Shown piece by piece: positions 33,367 through 42,512 of a DNA stretch of 64,000 nucleotides. The first letter of the stretch is position 1. Every line of letters begins with the position of its first letter. Both the position numbers and the translations under genes were made by a program. Origin of the DNA: Streptomyces mashuensis (lineage in GTDB: Bacteria > Actinomycetota > Actinomycetes > Streptomycetales > Streptomycetaceae); contig NZ_BNBD01000006.1 of the NCBI RefSeq assembly GCF_014654785.1, positions 248,001 to 312,000 of the forward strand, read 5' to 3'. Below the pieces are notes generated by a model, which searched no databases, was not told where the DNA came from, and was given only the letters and a program-made list of their open reading frames with translations.

Positions 33367-34809
33367 TCAGGAGACGCCCAGCTCCTTGGCGTTCTTCTTC
33401 AGGTCCTCGAGACCGCCGCACATGAAGAAGGCCTGCTCGGGGAAGTGGTCGAACTCACCGTCGCAGATCGCGTTGAACGCGGCGATGGACTCGTCCAGCG
33501 GCACGTCCGAGCCGTCGACGCCGGTGAACTGCTTCGCCGCGTGGGTGTTCTGCGACAGGAAGCGCTCGACACGACGGGCGCGGTGCACGACGAGCTTGTC
33601 CTCCTCGCCGAGCTCGTCGATGCCGAGGATGGCGATGATGTCCTGGAGGTCCTTGTACTTCTGCAGGATCCCCTTGACGCGGGAGGCGCACTCGTAGTGC
33701 TCCTGCGTGATGTAGCGCGGGTCCAGGATGCGGGACGTCGAGTCCAGCGGGTCCACCGCCGGGTAGATGCCCTTCTCCGAGATCGGACGCGAGAGAACGG
33801 TGGTCGCGTCCAGGTGGGCGAAGGTCGTCGCCGGGGCCGGGTCGGTCAGGTCGTCCGCGGGGACGTAGATCGCCTGCATCGAGGTGATCGAGTGACCACG
33901 GGTCGAGGTGATGCGCTCCTGGAGGAGGCCCATCTCGTCGGCCAGGTTCGGCTGGTAACCCACCGCGGAGGGCATGCGGCCCAGCAGGGTGGAGACCTCG
34001 GAACCGGCCTGGGTGAAGCGGAAGATGTTGTCGATGAAGAACAGCACGTCCTGCTTCTGCACATCGCGGAAGTACTCCGCCATGGTCAGACCGGCCAGGG
34101 CCACGCGCAGACGGGTGCCCGGGGGCTCGTCCATCTGGCCGAAGACCAGGGCGGTCTTGTCCAGAACGCCCGAGTCGGCCATCTCGTGGATGAGGTCGTT
34201 GCCCTCACGGGTGCGCTCGCCGACGCCGGCGAACACGGAAACACCATCGTGCAGCTTGGCCACACGCATGATCATTTCCTGGATCAGAACGGTCTTGCCG
34301 ACACCGGCACCACCGAACAGACCGATCTTGCCGCCCTTGACGTACGGGGTCAGCAGGTCGACGACCTTCAGACCGGTCTCGAACATCTCGGTCTTCGACT
34401 CGAGCTGGTCGAACGCCGGGGCCTTGCGGTGGATGGACCAGCGCTCGGTGACCTCGGCCTCGGCCTCGGGCTCGTTCAGGATCTTGCCGAGGGTGTTGAA
34501 CACCCGGCCCTTGGTGACGTCGCCGACGGGCACGGTGATGCCGTCGCCGGTGTCGGTCACCGGGGCCTGACGGACCAGGCCGTCGGTGGGCTCCATGGAG
34601 ATGGCGCGCACCAGGCCCTCGCCCAGGTGCTGCGCGACCTCGAGCGTCAGGGTCTTCTTCTTCCCGGCCTCGGCCGGGTCGGCGACCTCGACGGTCAGGG
34701 CGTTGTAGATCTCCGGCATCGCGTCGACGGGGAACTCCACGTCGACGACCGGGCCGATGACCCGGGCGACGCGGCCCGTCGCGGCGGCCGTCTCAACAGT
34801 GGTGGTCAT
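33367..34809 (-). CDS. atpD: ATP synthase F1 beta subunit (catalytic)
   Basis: 480 aa. The P-loop GGAGVGKT is at residues 166-173, the catalytic Glu is in GERTREGNDL, Walker B is in VLFFIDNIFRF, and the DELSEED-equivalent is DELGEEDK. Full length is typical. The ATG immediately abuts the atpG TAA with no intervening base, implying tight translational coupling. Confidence 0.98.
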   Translation of the reverse strand: MTTTVETAAATGRVARVIGPVVDVEFPVDAMPEIYNALTVEVADPAEAGKKKTLTLEVAQHLGEGLVRAISMEPTDGLVRQAPVTDTGDGITVPVGDVTKGRVFNTLGKILNEPEAEAEVTERWSIHRKAPAFDQLESKTEMFETGLKVVDLLTPYVKGGKIGLFGGAGVGKTVLIQEMIMRVAKLHDGVSVFAGVGERTREGNDLIHEMADSGVLDKTALVFGQMDEPPGTRLRVALAGLTMAEYFRDVQKQDVLFFIDNIFRFTQAGSEVSTLLGRMPSAVGYQPNLADEMGLLQERITSTRGHSITSMQAIYVPADDLTDPAPATTFAHLDATTVLSRPISEKGIYPAVDPLDSTSRILDPRYITQEHYECASRVKGILQKYKDLQDIIAILGIDELGEEDKLVVHRARRVERFLSQNTHAAKQFTGVDGSDVPLDESIAAFNAICDGEFDHFPEQAFFMCGGLEDLKKNAKELGVS

Positions 34810-35730
34810 TTATCGGTCACTCCCCGCGGTCGCGTCGGCCAGGGCGCTGGCGCCACCGACGATCTCGCTGATTTCCTGGGTGATGTCGGCCTGTCGGGCC
34901 GCGTTGGCAAGCCGCGTGAGCGACTTGATGAGCTCCTCGGCGTTGTCGGTCGCCGACTTCATCGCCCGGCGGCGGGCCGCGTGCTCGGAGGCGGCGGCCT
35001 GCAGCAGGGCGTTGTAGATCCGCGACTCGACGTACCGCGGCAGCAGTGCGTCGAGCACCGCCTCGTCGGACGGCTCGAAGTCGTACAGCGGCAGGATCTT
35101 GTCCTTGACCGCCTCCGTCTCCTCCGCCGTGACCTCGAGGCTCAGCGGCAGCAGCCGCTTGTCGACCGGCGTCTGCGTCATCATCGACACGAACTCCGTG
35201 AAGACGATGTGCAGCTCGTCCACGCCGCCCTCGGCCGTGTCCAGCTGGACCGCCTCGATCAGCGGGCCGGCCACGCGCTTGGCGTCGGCGTAGGTCGGGC
35301 TGTCGGTGAAGCCCGTCCACGAGCCGGCGACCGGGCGCTCGCGGAAGCCGTAGTACGCGACGCCCTTGCGGCCGACGATGTACGTGACGACGTCCTTGCC
35401 CTGCGCCTTGAGGCGCTGGGTGAGCTGCTCGGCGGCCTTGATCGCGTTGGACGAGTAGCCGCCGGCCAGACCGCGGTCGCTCGTGACGAGCAGGACCGCG
35501 GCCCGGACCGGGTTGTCGACCTCGGTGGTCAGGGCGTGCTTGGTGTTGGAGCCGGTGGCAACCGCGGTCACTGCCCGGGTGAGCTCACTGGCGTACGGAG
35601 TGGACGCGGCCACCTGGCGCTGTGCCTTGACGATGCGCGAGGCGGCGATCATCTCCATCGCCTTGGTGATCTTCTTGGTCGCGGAGACGGACTTGATCCG
35701 CCTCTTGTAGACCCGGAGCTGGGCACCCAT
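34810..35730 (-). CDS. atpG: ATP synthase F1 gamma subunit
   Basis: 306 aa central-stalk rotor. The N-terminal coiled coil reads MGAQLRVYKRRIKSVSATKKITKAMEM, the Rossmann-like middle includes LLVTSDRGLAGGYSSN, and the C-terminal helix has AARRRAMKSATDNAEELI. An insertion-rich segment (ALTTEVDNPVR; DKRLLPLSLEV) is as in other actinomycetes. It sits 4 bp after atpA and directly abuts atpD. Confidence 0.97.
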   Translation of the reverse strand: MGAQLRVYKRRIKSVSATKKITKAMEMIAASRIVKAQRQVAASTPYASELTRAVTAVATGSNTKHALTTEVDNPVRAAVLLVTSDRGLAGGYSSNAIKAAEQLTQRLKAQGKDVVTYIVGRKGVAYYGFRERPVAGSWTGFTDSPTYADAKRVAGPLIEAVQLDTAEGGVDELHIVFTEFVSMMTQTPVDKRLLPLSLEVTAEETEAVKDKILPLYDFEPSDEAVLDALLPRYVESRIYNALLQAAASEHAARRRAMKSATDNAEELIKSLTRLANAARQADITQEISEIVGGASALADATAGSDR

Positions 35731-35734
35731 ATGC

Positions 35735-37306
35735 TCAGCCCTCGCCCAGCAGCTTGCCGTCCGAGGTCTCGAACTGCTGCTTGAACGCGGCGATCGCGTC
35801 GCCCACGGCCTGCAGCGTGTCGTCGGACATCTTGCCGCCCTCGCGGATGGAGGTCATCAGACCCTTGTGCTCGCGGTGCAGGAAGTCGAGCAGCTCGCGC
35901 TCGAAGCGGCGGATGTCCTCGACCGGGACGTCGTCCATCTTGCCCGTGGTGCCGGCCCAGATCGAGACGACCTGGTCCTCGGTGGCGTACGGCGCGTACT
36001 GGGCCTGCTTCAGCAGCTCGACCATGCGCTTACCGCGCTCCAGGGCGGCCTTCGACGCGGCGTCCAGGTCGGAACCGAAGGCGGCGAACGCCTCCAGCTC
36101 GCGGTACTGGGCGAGGTCCACGCGGAGCCGGCCGGAGACCTGCTTCATGGCCTTGTGCTGGGCGGAGCCACCGACACGGGAGACCGAGATACCGACGTTC
36201 AGGGCCGGGCGCTGACCGGCGTTGAACAGGTCGGACTCCAGGAAGCACTGGCCGTCGGTGATGGAGATGACGTTGGTCGGGATGAACGCCGAGACGTCGT
36301 TGGCCTTGGTCTCGACGATCGGCAGACCCGTCATCGAACCGGCGCCCATGTCGTCGGAGAGCTTGGCGCAGCGCTCCAGCAGACGCGAGTGCAGGTAGAA
36401 GACGTCACCCGGGTAGGCCTCACGGCCCGGCGGGCGGCGCAGCAGCAGGGAGACGGCGCGGTAGGCGTCGGCCTGCTTGGAGAGGTCGTCGAAGACGATC
36501 AGCACGTGCTTGCCCTGGTACATCCAGTGCTGGCCGATGGCCGAGCCGGTGTAGGGGGCGAGGTACTTGAAGCCGGCCGGGTCGGACGCGGGAGCGGCGA
36601 CGATGGTCGTGTACTCCAGGGCGCCGGCCTCCTCCAGCGCGCCGCGCACGGACGCGATGGTGGAGCCCTTCTGGCCGATGGCGACGTAGATGCAGCGGAC
36701 CTGCTTCTTCGGGTCGCCGGAGCGCCAGTTGTCGCGCTGGTTGATGATCGTGTCGATCGCGAGCGCGGTCTTGCCGGTCTGGCGGTCACCGATGATCAGC
36801 TGACGCTGGCCACGGCCGACCGGGGTCATGGCGTCGACGGCCTTGTAGCCGGTCTCCATCGGCTCGTGGACCGACTTGCGGACCATGACGCCGGGGGCCT
36901 GCAGTTCGAGGGCGCGGCGGCCCTCGGTCGCGATCTCGCCGAGGCCGTCGATCGGGTTGCCCAGCGGGTCGACGACGCGGCCGAGGTAGCCCTCGCCCAC
37001 CGCGACGGAGAGCACCTCACCGGTGCGGTGCACCGGCTGGCCCTCCTCGATGCCGCTGAACTCGCCGAGGATGACCGCACCGATCTCGCGCTCCTCGAGG
37101 TTGAGGGCGAGACCGAGGGTGCCGTCCTCGAACCGCAGCAGCTCGTTCGCCATGGCCGAGGGAAGACCCTCGACCTTCGCGATGCCGTCGCCGGCAACGC
37201 TGACCGTACCGACCTCCTCGCGCGAGGCCGCGTCCGGCTTGTACGCCTGGACAAAGTTCTCCAGCGCGTCCCGGATCTCCTCCGGCCGGATCGTGAGCTC
37301 CGCCAT
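35735..37306 (-). CDS. atpA: ATP synthase F1 alpha subunit
   Basis: 523 aa. The nucleotide-binding loop GDRQTGKT is at 173-180, the Arg finger segment is near NVGISVSRVGGSAQ, and the C-terminal helical domain is complete (REGGKMSDDTLQAVGDAIAAFKQQF). ATG 37306 gives MAELTIRPEEI, the conserved actinobacterial start; an in-frame upstream extension covers the hairpin-bearing atpH-atpA gap and is rejected. Confidence 0.98.
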   Translation of the reverse strand: MAELTIRPEEIRDALENFVQAYKPDAASREEVGTVSVAGDGIAKVEGLPSAMANELLRFEDGTLGLALNLEEREIGAVILGEFSGIEEGQPVHRTGEVLSVAVGEGYLGRVVDPLGNPIDGLGEIATEGRRALELQAPGVMVRKSVHEPMETGYKAVDAMTPVGRGQRQLIIGDRQTGKTALAIDTIINQRDNWRSGDPKKQVRCIYVAIGQKGSTIASVRGALEEAGALEYTTIVAAPASDPAGFKYLAPYTGSAIGQHWMYQGKHVLIVFDDLSKQADAYRAVSLLLRRPPGREAYPGDVFYLHSRLLERCAKLSDDMGAGSMTGLPIVETKANDVSAFIPTNVISITDGQCFLESDLFNAGQRPALNVGISVSRVGGSAQHKAMKQVSGRLRVDLAQYRELEAFAAFGSDLDAASKAALERGKRMVELLKQAQYAPYATEDQVVSIWAGTTGKMDDVPVEDIRRFERELLDFLHREHKGLMTSIREGGKMSDDTLQAVGDAIAAFKQQFETSDGKLLGEG

Positions 37307-37352
37307 CTGGGTTCCCTGCTCTCCTTGTTGGGCCCTAAGTAATTCTGGGGGG

Positions 37353-37372
37353 TCTGGGGACTGTCCCCCAGA
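37353..37372. repeat. Palindrome in the atpH-atpA gap
   Basis: TCTGGGG and CCCCAGA arms (37353-37359, 37366-37372) flank a 6-nt loop. It lies in the 121-bp leader of atpA, where differential stability of the polycistronic mRNA could be set. Its GGGG/CCCCC character resembles the palindromes in the repeat at 32163. Confidence 0.5.
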
Positions 37373-37427
37373 GGACACCGTCGGCCCAACCCGGGCCGTC
37401 AGTACATGCTCTTGAGTTGGTGGCTGG

Positions 37428-38243
37428 TCAGCCGGCCATCCGACGGCCCGCCTCGGCGAGCCGCTCGGCGATGGTGCCGTCGATGACCTCGTCGCCGATC
37501 CGCACCTGGACGCCGCCGACCACCTCGGGGTCCACGTCCAGGTTCAGGTGGACGCGTCGCCCGTACAGCCCGGCCAGGGCGTTCCCCAGGCGCTGCTTCT
37601 GCTGGTCGCTCAGCGGCACCGCGGTGGTGACCTCCGCGACCATGCGGTCCCGGCGGTCCGCGGCCAGCTTGGAGAGGGCATTCAGCCCACCTTCCAGGCT
37701 ACGGCCACGCGGCGCGGTCACCAGGCGGAGCACGAGGCGCTCCGTGACCGGCTTCGCCCGGCCGCCCAGCAGCTCCCGCACGAGAGCCGCCTTGGCCTCA
37801 CGGCCGGCGACACGGTCGGCCAGCGCCGCCCGCAGCTCCGAGTTGGACGTGACGATCCGCCCGAAGCGGAACACCTCGTCCTCCACGTCGTCGAGGTCGC
37901 CCGACCGCTCGGCGGCGATCAGGTCGGCGCTCGCGGCCAGCTCCTCCAGCGCGTCGACCAGGTCGCGCGAGGAGGACCAGCGGGACCGGACCATGCCCGT
38001 GACCAGGTCGGCGCACGCGTCGCCCACCTGGCCGCGCAGCAGCCGGCCGGCCAGCTCGGCCTTGGCGGCGCCCGGCTGCGCCGGGTCGGTCAGGACCCGG
38101 CGCAGGGAGACCTCACGGTCCAGCAGCGCCGTGACCGCGGCCAGCTCCTCGGCCAGCTTCGCGGCGTCGACCGAGGTGTTGTCCGCCAGCGCGTCCAGAC
38201 CGTCCCGGGCGGAGGCCAGGGCCTCCCGGCTCGCTCCGTTCAT
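37428..38243 (-). CDS. atpH: ATP synthase F1 delta subunit
   Basis: 271 aa, longer than the roughly 180 aa of proteobacterial delta but usual for actinomycetes, which carry an N-terminal helical extension. The C-terminal region GRRVHLNLDVDPEVVGGVQVRIGDEVIDGT is the diagnostic OSCP/delta motif. It joins the peripheral stalk to the alpha3beta3 head. The start overlaps the atpF stop by 4 nt (ATGA). Confidence 0.95.
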   Translation of the reverse strand: MNGASREALASARDGLDALADNTSVDAAKLAEELAAVTALLDREVSLRRVLTDPAQPGAAKAELAGRLLRGQVGDACADLVTGMVRSRWSSSRDLVDALEELAASADLIAAERSGDLDDVEDEVFRFGRIVTSNSELRAALADRVAGREAKAALVRELLGGRAKPVTERLVLRLVTAPRGRSLEGGLNALSKLAADRRDRMVAEVTTAVPLSDQQKQRLGNALAGLYGRRVHLNLDVDPEVVGGVQVRIGDEVIDGTIAERLAEAGRRMAG

Positions 38244-38803
38244 CGGGTCGCCTCTGCCTTCGTCACGGCCGCCGGCTGCTCCTCGAGCGCGTCGAGGAAG
38301 CGGTCGACGGTACGGCTCTGCCGGGCCTGGTCCTGCAGGGACTCGCCCACGATCCGGCTCGCCAGGTCGATGGCCAGCCGGCCCACGTCCTGACGCAGCG
38401 CGGCCGCGGCGGCCTTGCGGTCGGCCTCGACCTGGGCGTGGCCCGCGGCGACGATCTCGTCGCGCTGCCGCTGGCCCTCGGCCCGCATCTCGGCGATCAT
38501 CGTGACGCCCTGCTCCTGCGCCTCCTGGCGCAGGCGCGCGGCCTCGTGCCGGGCGTCGGCGAGCTGGGCACGGTAGTCCTCGAGTACCTGCTGCGCCTCG
38601 TCCTTCGCGGCCTTGGCCTGCTCCATGCCGCCTTCGATGGCCGCCCGGCGCTCCTCCAGAACCTTGTTGATGTTCGGGAGGAGCTTCTTGCCGAGGAACA
38701 GGAAGACGATGAGGAAGGCGACGATGCCGATGACGAGCTCTGGCATCGGCGGGAGGAGAGGGTTCTCCATCTCCTCGGACGCCAAGTGCGTCAGGGCGTA
38801 CAC
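38240..38803 (-). CDS. atpF: ATP synthase Fo subunit b
   Basis: 187 aa peripheral stalk. One N-terminal membrane helix (PELVIGIVAFLIVFLFLGKKLLP) is followed by a long charged coiled coil (VLEERRAAIEGGMEQAKAAKDEAQQVLEDYRAQ). The GTG at 38803 has AAGG 8 nt upstream. An extra segment before the helix (YALTHLASEEMENPLLP) is typical of streptomycetes. Translationally coupled to atpH. Confidence 0.96.
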   Translation of the reverse strand: MYALTHLASEEMENPLLPPMPELVIGIVAFLIVFLFLGKKLLPNINKVLEERRAAIEGGMEQAKAAKDEAQQVLEDYRAQLADARHEAARLRQEAQEQGVTMIAEMRAEGQRQRDEIVAAGHAQVEADRKAAAAALRQDVGRLAIDLASRIVGESLQDQARQSRTVDRFLDALEEQPAAVTKAEATR

Positions 38804-38839
38804 ATCAGTGCCTTTCGTCGGAAACAGTCGCGGGTCGGT

Positions 38840-39091
38840 TTACTGGTAAACGAAGCCCATGACGATGCCGATCAGGGCGAGCGCCTCACAGAAGGCGAAG
38901 CCCATGATCTGGTTGGTGCGGATGAGGCCGGCGGCCTCGGGCTGGCGGGCCAGGGCCTGGGTGCCGTTGCCGAAGATGATGCCGACGCCGACGCCGGGGC
39001 CGATGGCAGCGAGGCCGTAGCCGATCGCGCTGGCGCTGCCGGTGAAGGCGTCCTTGGAGGCGAGGTTGACCATTTCGAGAGCAGCGGACAT
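38840..39091 (-). CDS. atpE: ATP synthase Fo subunit c
   Basis: 83 aa hairpin of two membrane helices forming the rotor ring. The polar loop is ARQPEA (48-53). The proton-carrying carboxylate is Glu69 in GFAFCEALALIG; no Na+-site signature is evident. A glycine-rich first helix (GYGLAAIGPGVGVGIIFG) is normal. It lies between atpB and atpF. Confidence 0.98.
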   Translation of the reverse strand: MSAALEMVNLASKDAFTGSASAIGYGLAAIGPGVGVGIIFGNGTQALARQPEAAGLIRTNQIMGFAFCEALALIGIVMGFVYQ

Positions 39092-39168
39092 GCCGTTACT
39101 TCCTTCTCTTTCACGGACCGGTGGGGGTTGGCCACCGGACGTCTGTCAGTACGGGGAGGAGCGGGTGC

Positions 39169-39978
39169 TCAGTGGTGCTCGGCGAGCGCGCCCTGGACGT
39201 AGTTGCAGGCCAGCAGGACGAAGACGTACGCCTGGACGGCCTGGATGAAGAGCTCGAAGGCGGTCATCACGATCGTCATCACGAAGGACGCGCTCGCGTA
39301 GGCGATGCCGATCCCGTTCAGCAGGTACCAGCTGGCGATCGTGAACATCACGATGAGCATGTGACCGGCGAACATGTTGGCGAAGAGCCGGACCGCGTGG
39401 GTGAAGGGCCGGATGATCAGGTTCGAGAAGAACTCGAGCACCACGATCAGGGGAAGGATCCAGCCGAGCGTCTTGTCGTAGCCGGTGATGTTCTTCCAGG
39501 CGCCGACGAAGCCGTGCTTCTTGAAGGTCAGGCCGACCCAGAGGATGTAGACCATCAGCGCCAGGCCCGCGGGGTAGGCGATGATCGAGGTCACCGGGAA
39601 GGACGCCACCGGGATGATCGACCAGAGGTTCATCATCCAGACGAAGAAGAACAGGGAGACCATGAGGGGGACGTACTTCTCGCCCTCCTTCTTCCCCAGG
39701 GCGTCGTAGACGAGGCCCCGCCGGACGAAGTCGTAACCGGCCTCACCGATCATCTGGAGCTTGCCCGGGACCACCTTGGCCCTGCCGAAAGCCGCCCAGA
39801 AGAACCCCACGACGACGAGCGAGCCGAGGATCGCCAGCAGCATCGGCTTGTTGAATTCGAAGCCGCCGACGGTGAAGAGCGGCTCGAAGACGAATGAGTG
39901 GAGCCCCGGAGCCGGGAAGCCGCACCCTTGGAAGATGTGGCAATCGGTCTCGAAGGCGAGCATCTGGTCAGCACTCAC
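39169..39978 (-). CDS. atpB: ATP synthase Fo subunit a
   Basis: 269 aa with five or six membrane helices; forms the proton half-channels. The essential Arg is in IRPFTHAVRLFANMFAGHML, and the last helix has IQAVQAYVFVLLACNYV. I chose GTG 39978 because AAGGAG is 6 nt upstream and the product starts MSADQMLAFETDCHIF as in streptomycetes. A longer in-frame extension to 40044 is rejected. Confidence 0.96.
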   Translation of the reverse strand: MSADQMLAFETDCHIFQGCGFPAPGLHSFVFEPLFTVGGFEFNKPMLLAILGSLVVVGFFWAAFGRAKVVPGKLQMIGEAGYDFVRRGLVYDALGKKEGEKYVPLMVSLFFFVWMMNLWSIIPVASFPVTSIIAYPAGLALMVYILWVGLTFKKHGFVGAWKNITGYDKTLGWILPLIVVLEFFSNLIIRPFTHAVRLFANMFAGHMLIVMFTIASWYLLNGIGIAYASASFVMTIVMTAFELFIQAVQAYVFVLLACNYVQGALAEHH

Positions 39979-40245
39979 CGCGAGCTCCTTCAGCGTGGCG
40001 CATAGGTACGGCAACCTCGTTGTGTCGGCGCGGCGCGCAGCCACGGAACGGCACTGGACTGGTCTTACGGACAGGGGTGCGGCAGGTCGGCCGGTGACGG
40101 CCGTCAGGCGTTGCAGGCGTCAGCCGCACGGGCCGCCGGCTGTCACCCGGGAAGTTCGGGGATGCGGCCGCCTGCGTCCGCTGCACCTCAGATGGCACCG
40201 GACGATAGCAGGTGAGCACGCGCGTCTTTATCCCGGGCCTACCAC

Positions 40246-40692
40246 TCATGACACGGAACCGGCGGGGGCGGACGTGCCGCCGCCCGACGCGTCGCCCGAC
40301 CCGGGGTCCACGTACAGAATCTTGGCCTTCAGGTAGGAACGCGTCTGGGCCCCGATCCACACGAGGGTCGCGGCGAGCAACGAGAAGGCGAAGGCCTTGG
40401 TGTTGAAGAGCGTGGTGTTCTTGAAGGCCATCAGGAAGACACCGACCAGCAGGACCTGGACGACGTAGAGCAGCAGCCCCATCATCTGGAACAGGTCGGG
40501 CAGGTGCTTGGCGGTCCGCTGGAGGACCACCAGGCCCATGGCCATGACTCCGGCCGCCAGGGCGACCCCCACGGCAGCCCCGACGGAGCCCTTCCCGCCG
40601 GCCAGAGCGTAGGCAAGGGCGACGGCGAGCACGCCGGTGACGGCGGTCGGCACGGCGCACTGCAGGAGCGTTCGGGCGTCGTTGGACTGCAT
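40246..40692 (-). CDS. atpI: AtpI-like ATP synthase accessory membrane protein
   Basis: 148 aa with four hydrophobic helices (AVPTAVTGVLAVALAYALAGG, AAVGVALAAGVMAMGLVVL, MMGLLLYVVQVLLVGVFLMAF, AFAFSLLAATLVWIGAQ). It is the first gene of the operon and is thought to assist c-ring assembly. ATG 40692 follows GGAGAACCCTTC. The C-terminal tail is Gly/Ser-rich. It is 267 bp from atpB, the largest gap in the operon; I see no hairpin or ORF there. Confidence 0.92.
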   Translation of the reverse strand: MQSNDARTLLQCAVPTAVTGVLAVALAYALAGGKGSVGAAVGVALAAGVMAMGLVVLQRTAKHLPDLFQMMGLLLYVVQVLLVGVFLMAFKNTTLFNTKAFAFSLLAATLVWIGAQTRSYLKAKILYVDPGSGDASGGGTSAPAGSVS

Positions 40693-41035
40693 GAAGGGTT
40701 CTCCGGCGAAAGTCGGAAGCAACGATTCGTCGTGACGAGCGTATCCCCGGGAATGAGGCACGGCTCGCAGCGAAGTGCCGCCCTGTCGCGACCCTTCGGC
40801 TCTAACTCCCGGTTTCGTGAACGGTATCACAAACTATTTGATGAGGTCTTTACCTACTTCGTGTGCCGCATGTCACACTCAGGGGTCAATGCGCAGGTCA
40901 TCGGGGTGACGAGGGGCCTTTCCCTCTGCTATGCGGCGCCCCGGGACACGCCCCGTTCATGACACACGCCACACTCCCTGCCCACGAACGCCTACGGAAT
41001 GCTTACGGCTCGTCAGACCCCGGGTCAGCCCCCGG
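40693..41035. other. atp operon upstream region
   Basis: 343 bp without a gene between atpI and the WecA-like gene. The part from about 40800 to 40880 is conspicuously AT-richer than the surroundings and contains the predicted promoter and palindrome listed separately. The remaining 150 bp toward 41035 show no hairpin or frame I can support. Confidence 0.7.
40847..40878 (-). promoter_or_regulatory. Predicted atpI promoter with a Crp-like palindrome
   Basis: GTGACA (40871-40876) and TAAAGA (40847-40852), 18-bp spacer, point toward atpI about 150 bp away. The -35 lies inside GTGTG-N8-CACAC (40861-40878), which fits the Streptomyces Crp consensus GTG-N6-GNCAC, as I recall it, on both strands. 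If occupied, Crp would compete with or contact polymerase. Confidence 0.5.
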
Positions 41036-42400
41036 TCAGTCGCGGGGCAGGCTGCGGCGGGCGTGCGCGAACCGCGACCGGTCGCCGATCGCCGTCGCGC
41101 CGTGCAGCCCGGCCGGCACCGGACGGCGGCGCTCCGCGGCGGCCTCCCCGTCCGCGCTCCCGTCCGCACTCCCGTCCGCGTCGGCGTCCACCGCCGGCCC
41201 GGCACCGGCGGCCTGCGCGGCGGCGGGCACCGCCCGGCGGCGGTAGCGCGGCGGCACGAACCGCTCGGCCCAGCGCGGGGCGCGCGGCGTGAACCGCGGC
41301 ATCAGCAGCAGCACCAGGCCCACCGCGCTGAGGAAGACCACGACCAGCAGGATCCACATGCTCGCCGAGTTCACCGAGTAGGCCACGGTGCCGAAGGCGA
41401 TGAGCGCCGACCAGAAGTACATGATCAGCACGGCCCGGCTGTGCGAGTGGCCGATCTCCAGCAGCCGGTGGTGCAGGTGACCGCGGTCCGCGGCGAACGG
41501 CGACTGCCCCTTCCAGGTGCGCCGCACGATGGCCAGCAGCAGGTCCGCGACGGGCACCGCGATCACCGTCAGCGGCAGCAGCAGCGGGATGTAGACGGGC
41601 ACGGTGGTGGTCACCGCGGCCCGCTCCGACCCCGCCCACAGCGCCAGCGCGTCCGGGTCGACCTGGCCGGTGATGGAGATGGCGCCGGCCGCCAGCACCA
41701 GGCCGATGAGCATCGACCCGGAGTCGCCCATGAAGATCCGCGCGGGGTGCATGTTGTGCGGCAGGAAGCCCAGGCACATGCCCATCAGCACGGCGGCGAA
41801 CAGCGTCGCGGGCGCGGCGGCCTCCAGGCCGTGGCCGAACCACAGCCGGTACGCGTAGAGGAAGAACGCGGCCGCGGCGATGCACACCATGCCGGCCGCC
41901 AGGCCGTCCAGGCCGTCGACGAAGTTCACGGCGTTGATGGTGATGACGATGAGCGCGACGGTCAGCAGGGTGCCCTGCATCGGCGTGAGCGACACCGTGC
42001 CCACGCCGGGCACCGGGATGAACAGGATGGTCAGGCCCTGGAGCACCATCACACCGGCGGCGATCATCTGGCCGCCCAGCTTCACCAGGGCGTCCACGCC
42101 CCACTTGTCGTCCAGCACGCCCAGCAGCCAGATCAGGCCCGCGCCGGACAGCAGCGCTCTGGGCTCGTTGGACAGCTCGAAGACGCGCCGCAGGTTCGAC
42201 AGGTGCGCGGCCACCAGCAGCCCCGCGCACAGCCCGCCGAACATCGCGATCCCGCCGAGGCGCGGCGTCGGCTCCCGGTGCACGTCGCGCGCCCGGATCT
42301 CCGGCATGGCGCCGGCGGCGATCGCGAACTTCCGCACCGGTCCCGTCAGCAGGTAGGTGACCGCCGCGGTGACGCACAACGTCAGCAGGTATTCACGCAC
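41036..42400 (-). CDS. Undecaprenyl-phosphate GlcNAc-1-phosphate transferase (WecA/TagO-like)
   Basis: 454 aa, about eleven membrane helices, MraY/WecA superfamily. It transfers a phospho-N-acetylhexosamine to the polyprenyl phosphate carrier at the inner membrane, initiating wall teichoic/teichulosonic polymer or other glycan assembly. Catalytic motifs: DD at 97-98 (VLDDKWG), NFVDGLDG at 159-166, MGDSGS at 224-229 and HLHHRL in a late cytoplasmic loop, a WecA rather than MraY feature. The C-terminal tail of about 75 residues is low-complexity with DADGSADGSADGEA repeats. GTG start at 42400. Confidence 0.88.
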   Translation of the reverse strand: MREYLLTLCVTAAVTYLLTGPVRKFAIAAGAMPEIRARDVHREPTPRLGGIAMFGGLCAGLLVAAHLSNLRRVFELSNEPRALLSGAGLIWLLGVLDDKWGVDALVKLGGQMIAAGVMVLQGLTILFIPVPGVGTVSLTPMQGTLLTVALIVITINAVNFVDGLDGLAAGMVCIAAAAFFLYAYRLWFGHGLEAAAPATLFAAVLMGMCLGFLPHNMHPARIFMGDSGSMLIGLVLAAGAISITGQVDPDALALWAGSERAAVTTTVPVYIPLLLPLTVIAVPVADLLLAIVRRTWKGQSPFAADRGHLHHRLLEIGHSHSRAVLIMYFWSALIAFGTVAYSVNSASMWILLVVVFLSAVGLVLLLMPRFTPRAPRWAERFVPPRYRRRAVPAAAQAAGAGPAVDADADGSADGSADGEAAAERRRPVPAGLHGATAIGDRSRFAHARRSLPRD

Positions 42401-42512
42401 GGGCTGCCCCAGGGGTCGCGCTGGACATCACAGCCCCACACCATATTCGCGTCCGCCCCCGTTCCGTGAACGCGGGAGAAGACGCCCCGGGGGCCGTGGC
42501 GGTTGCAAATGA

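Noticed and set aside
37307..37378. Longer AtpA starting at 37378
   Set aside because: The extension covers the hairpin-bearing gap and lacks similarity; MAELTIRPEEI is the conserved start.
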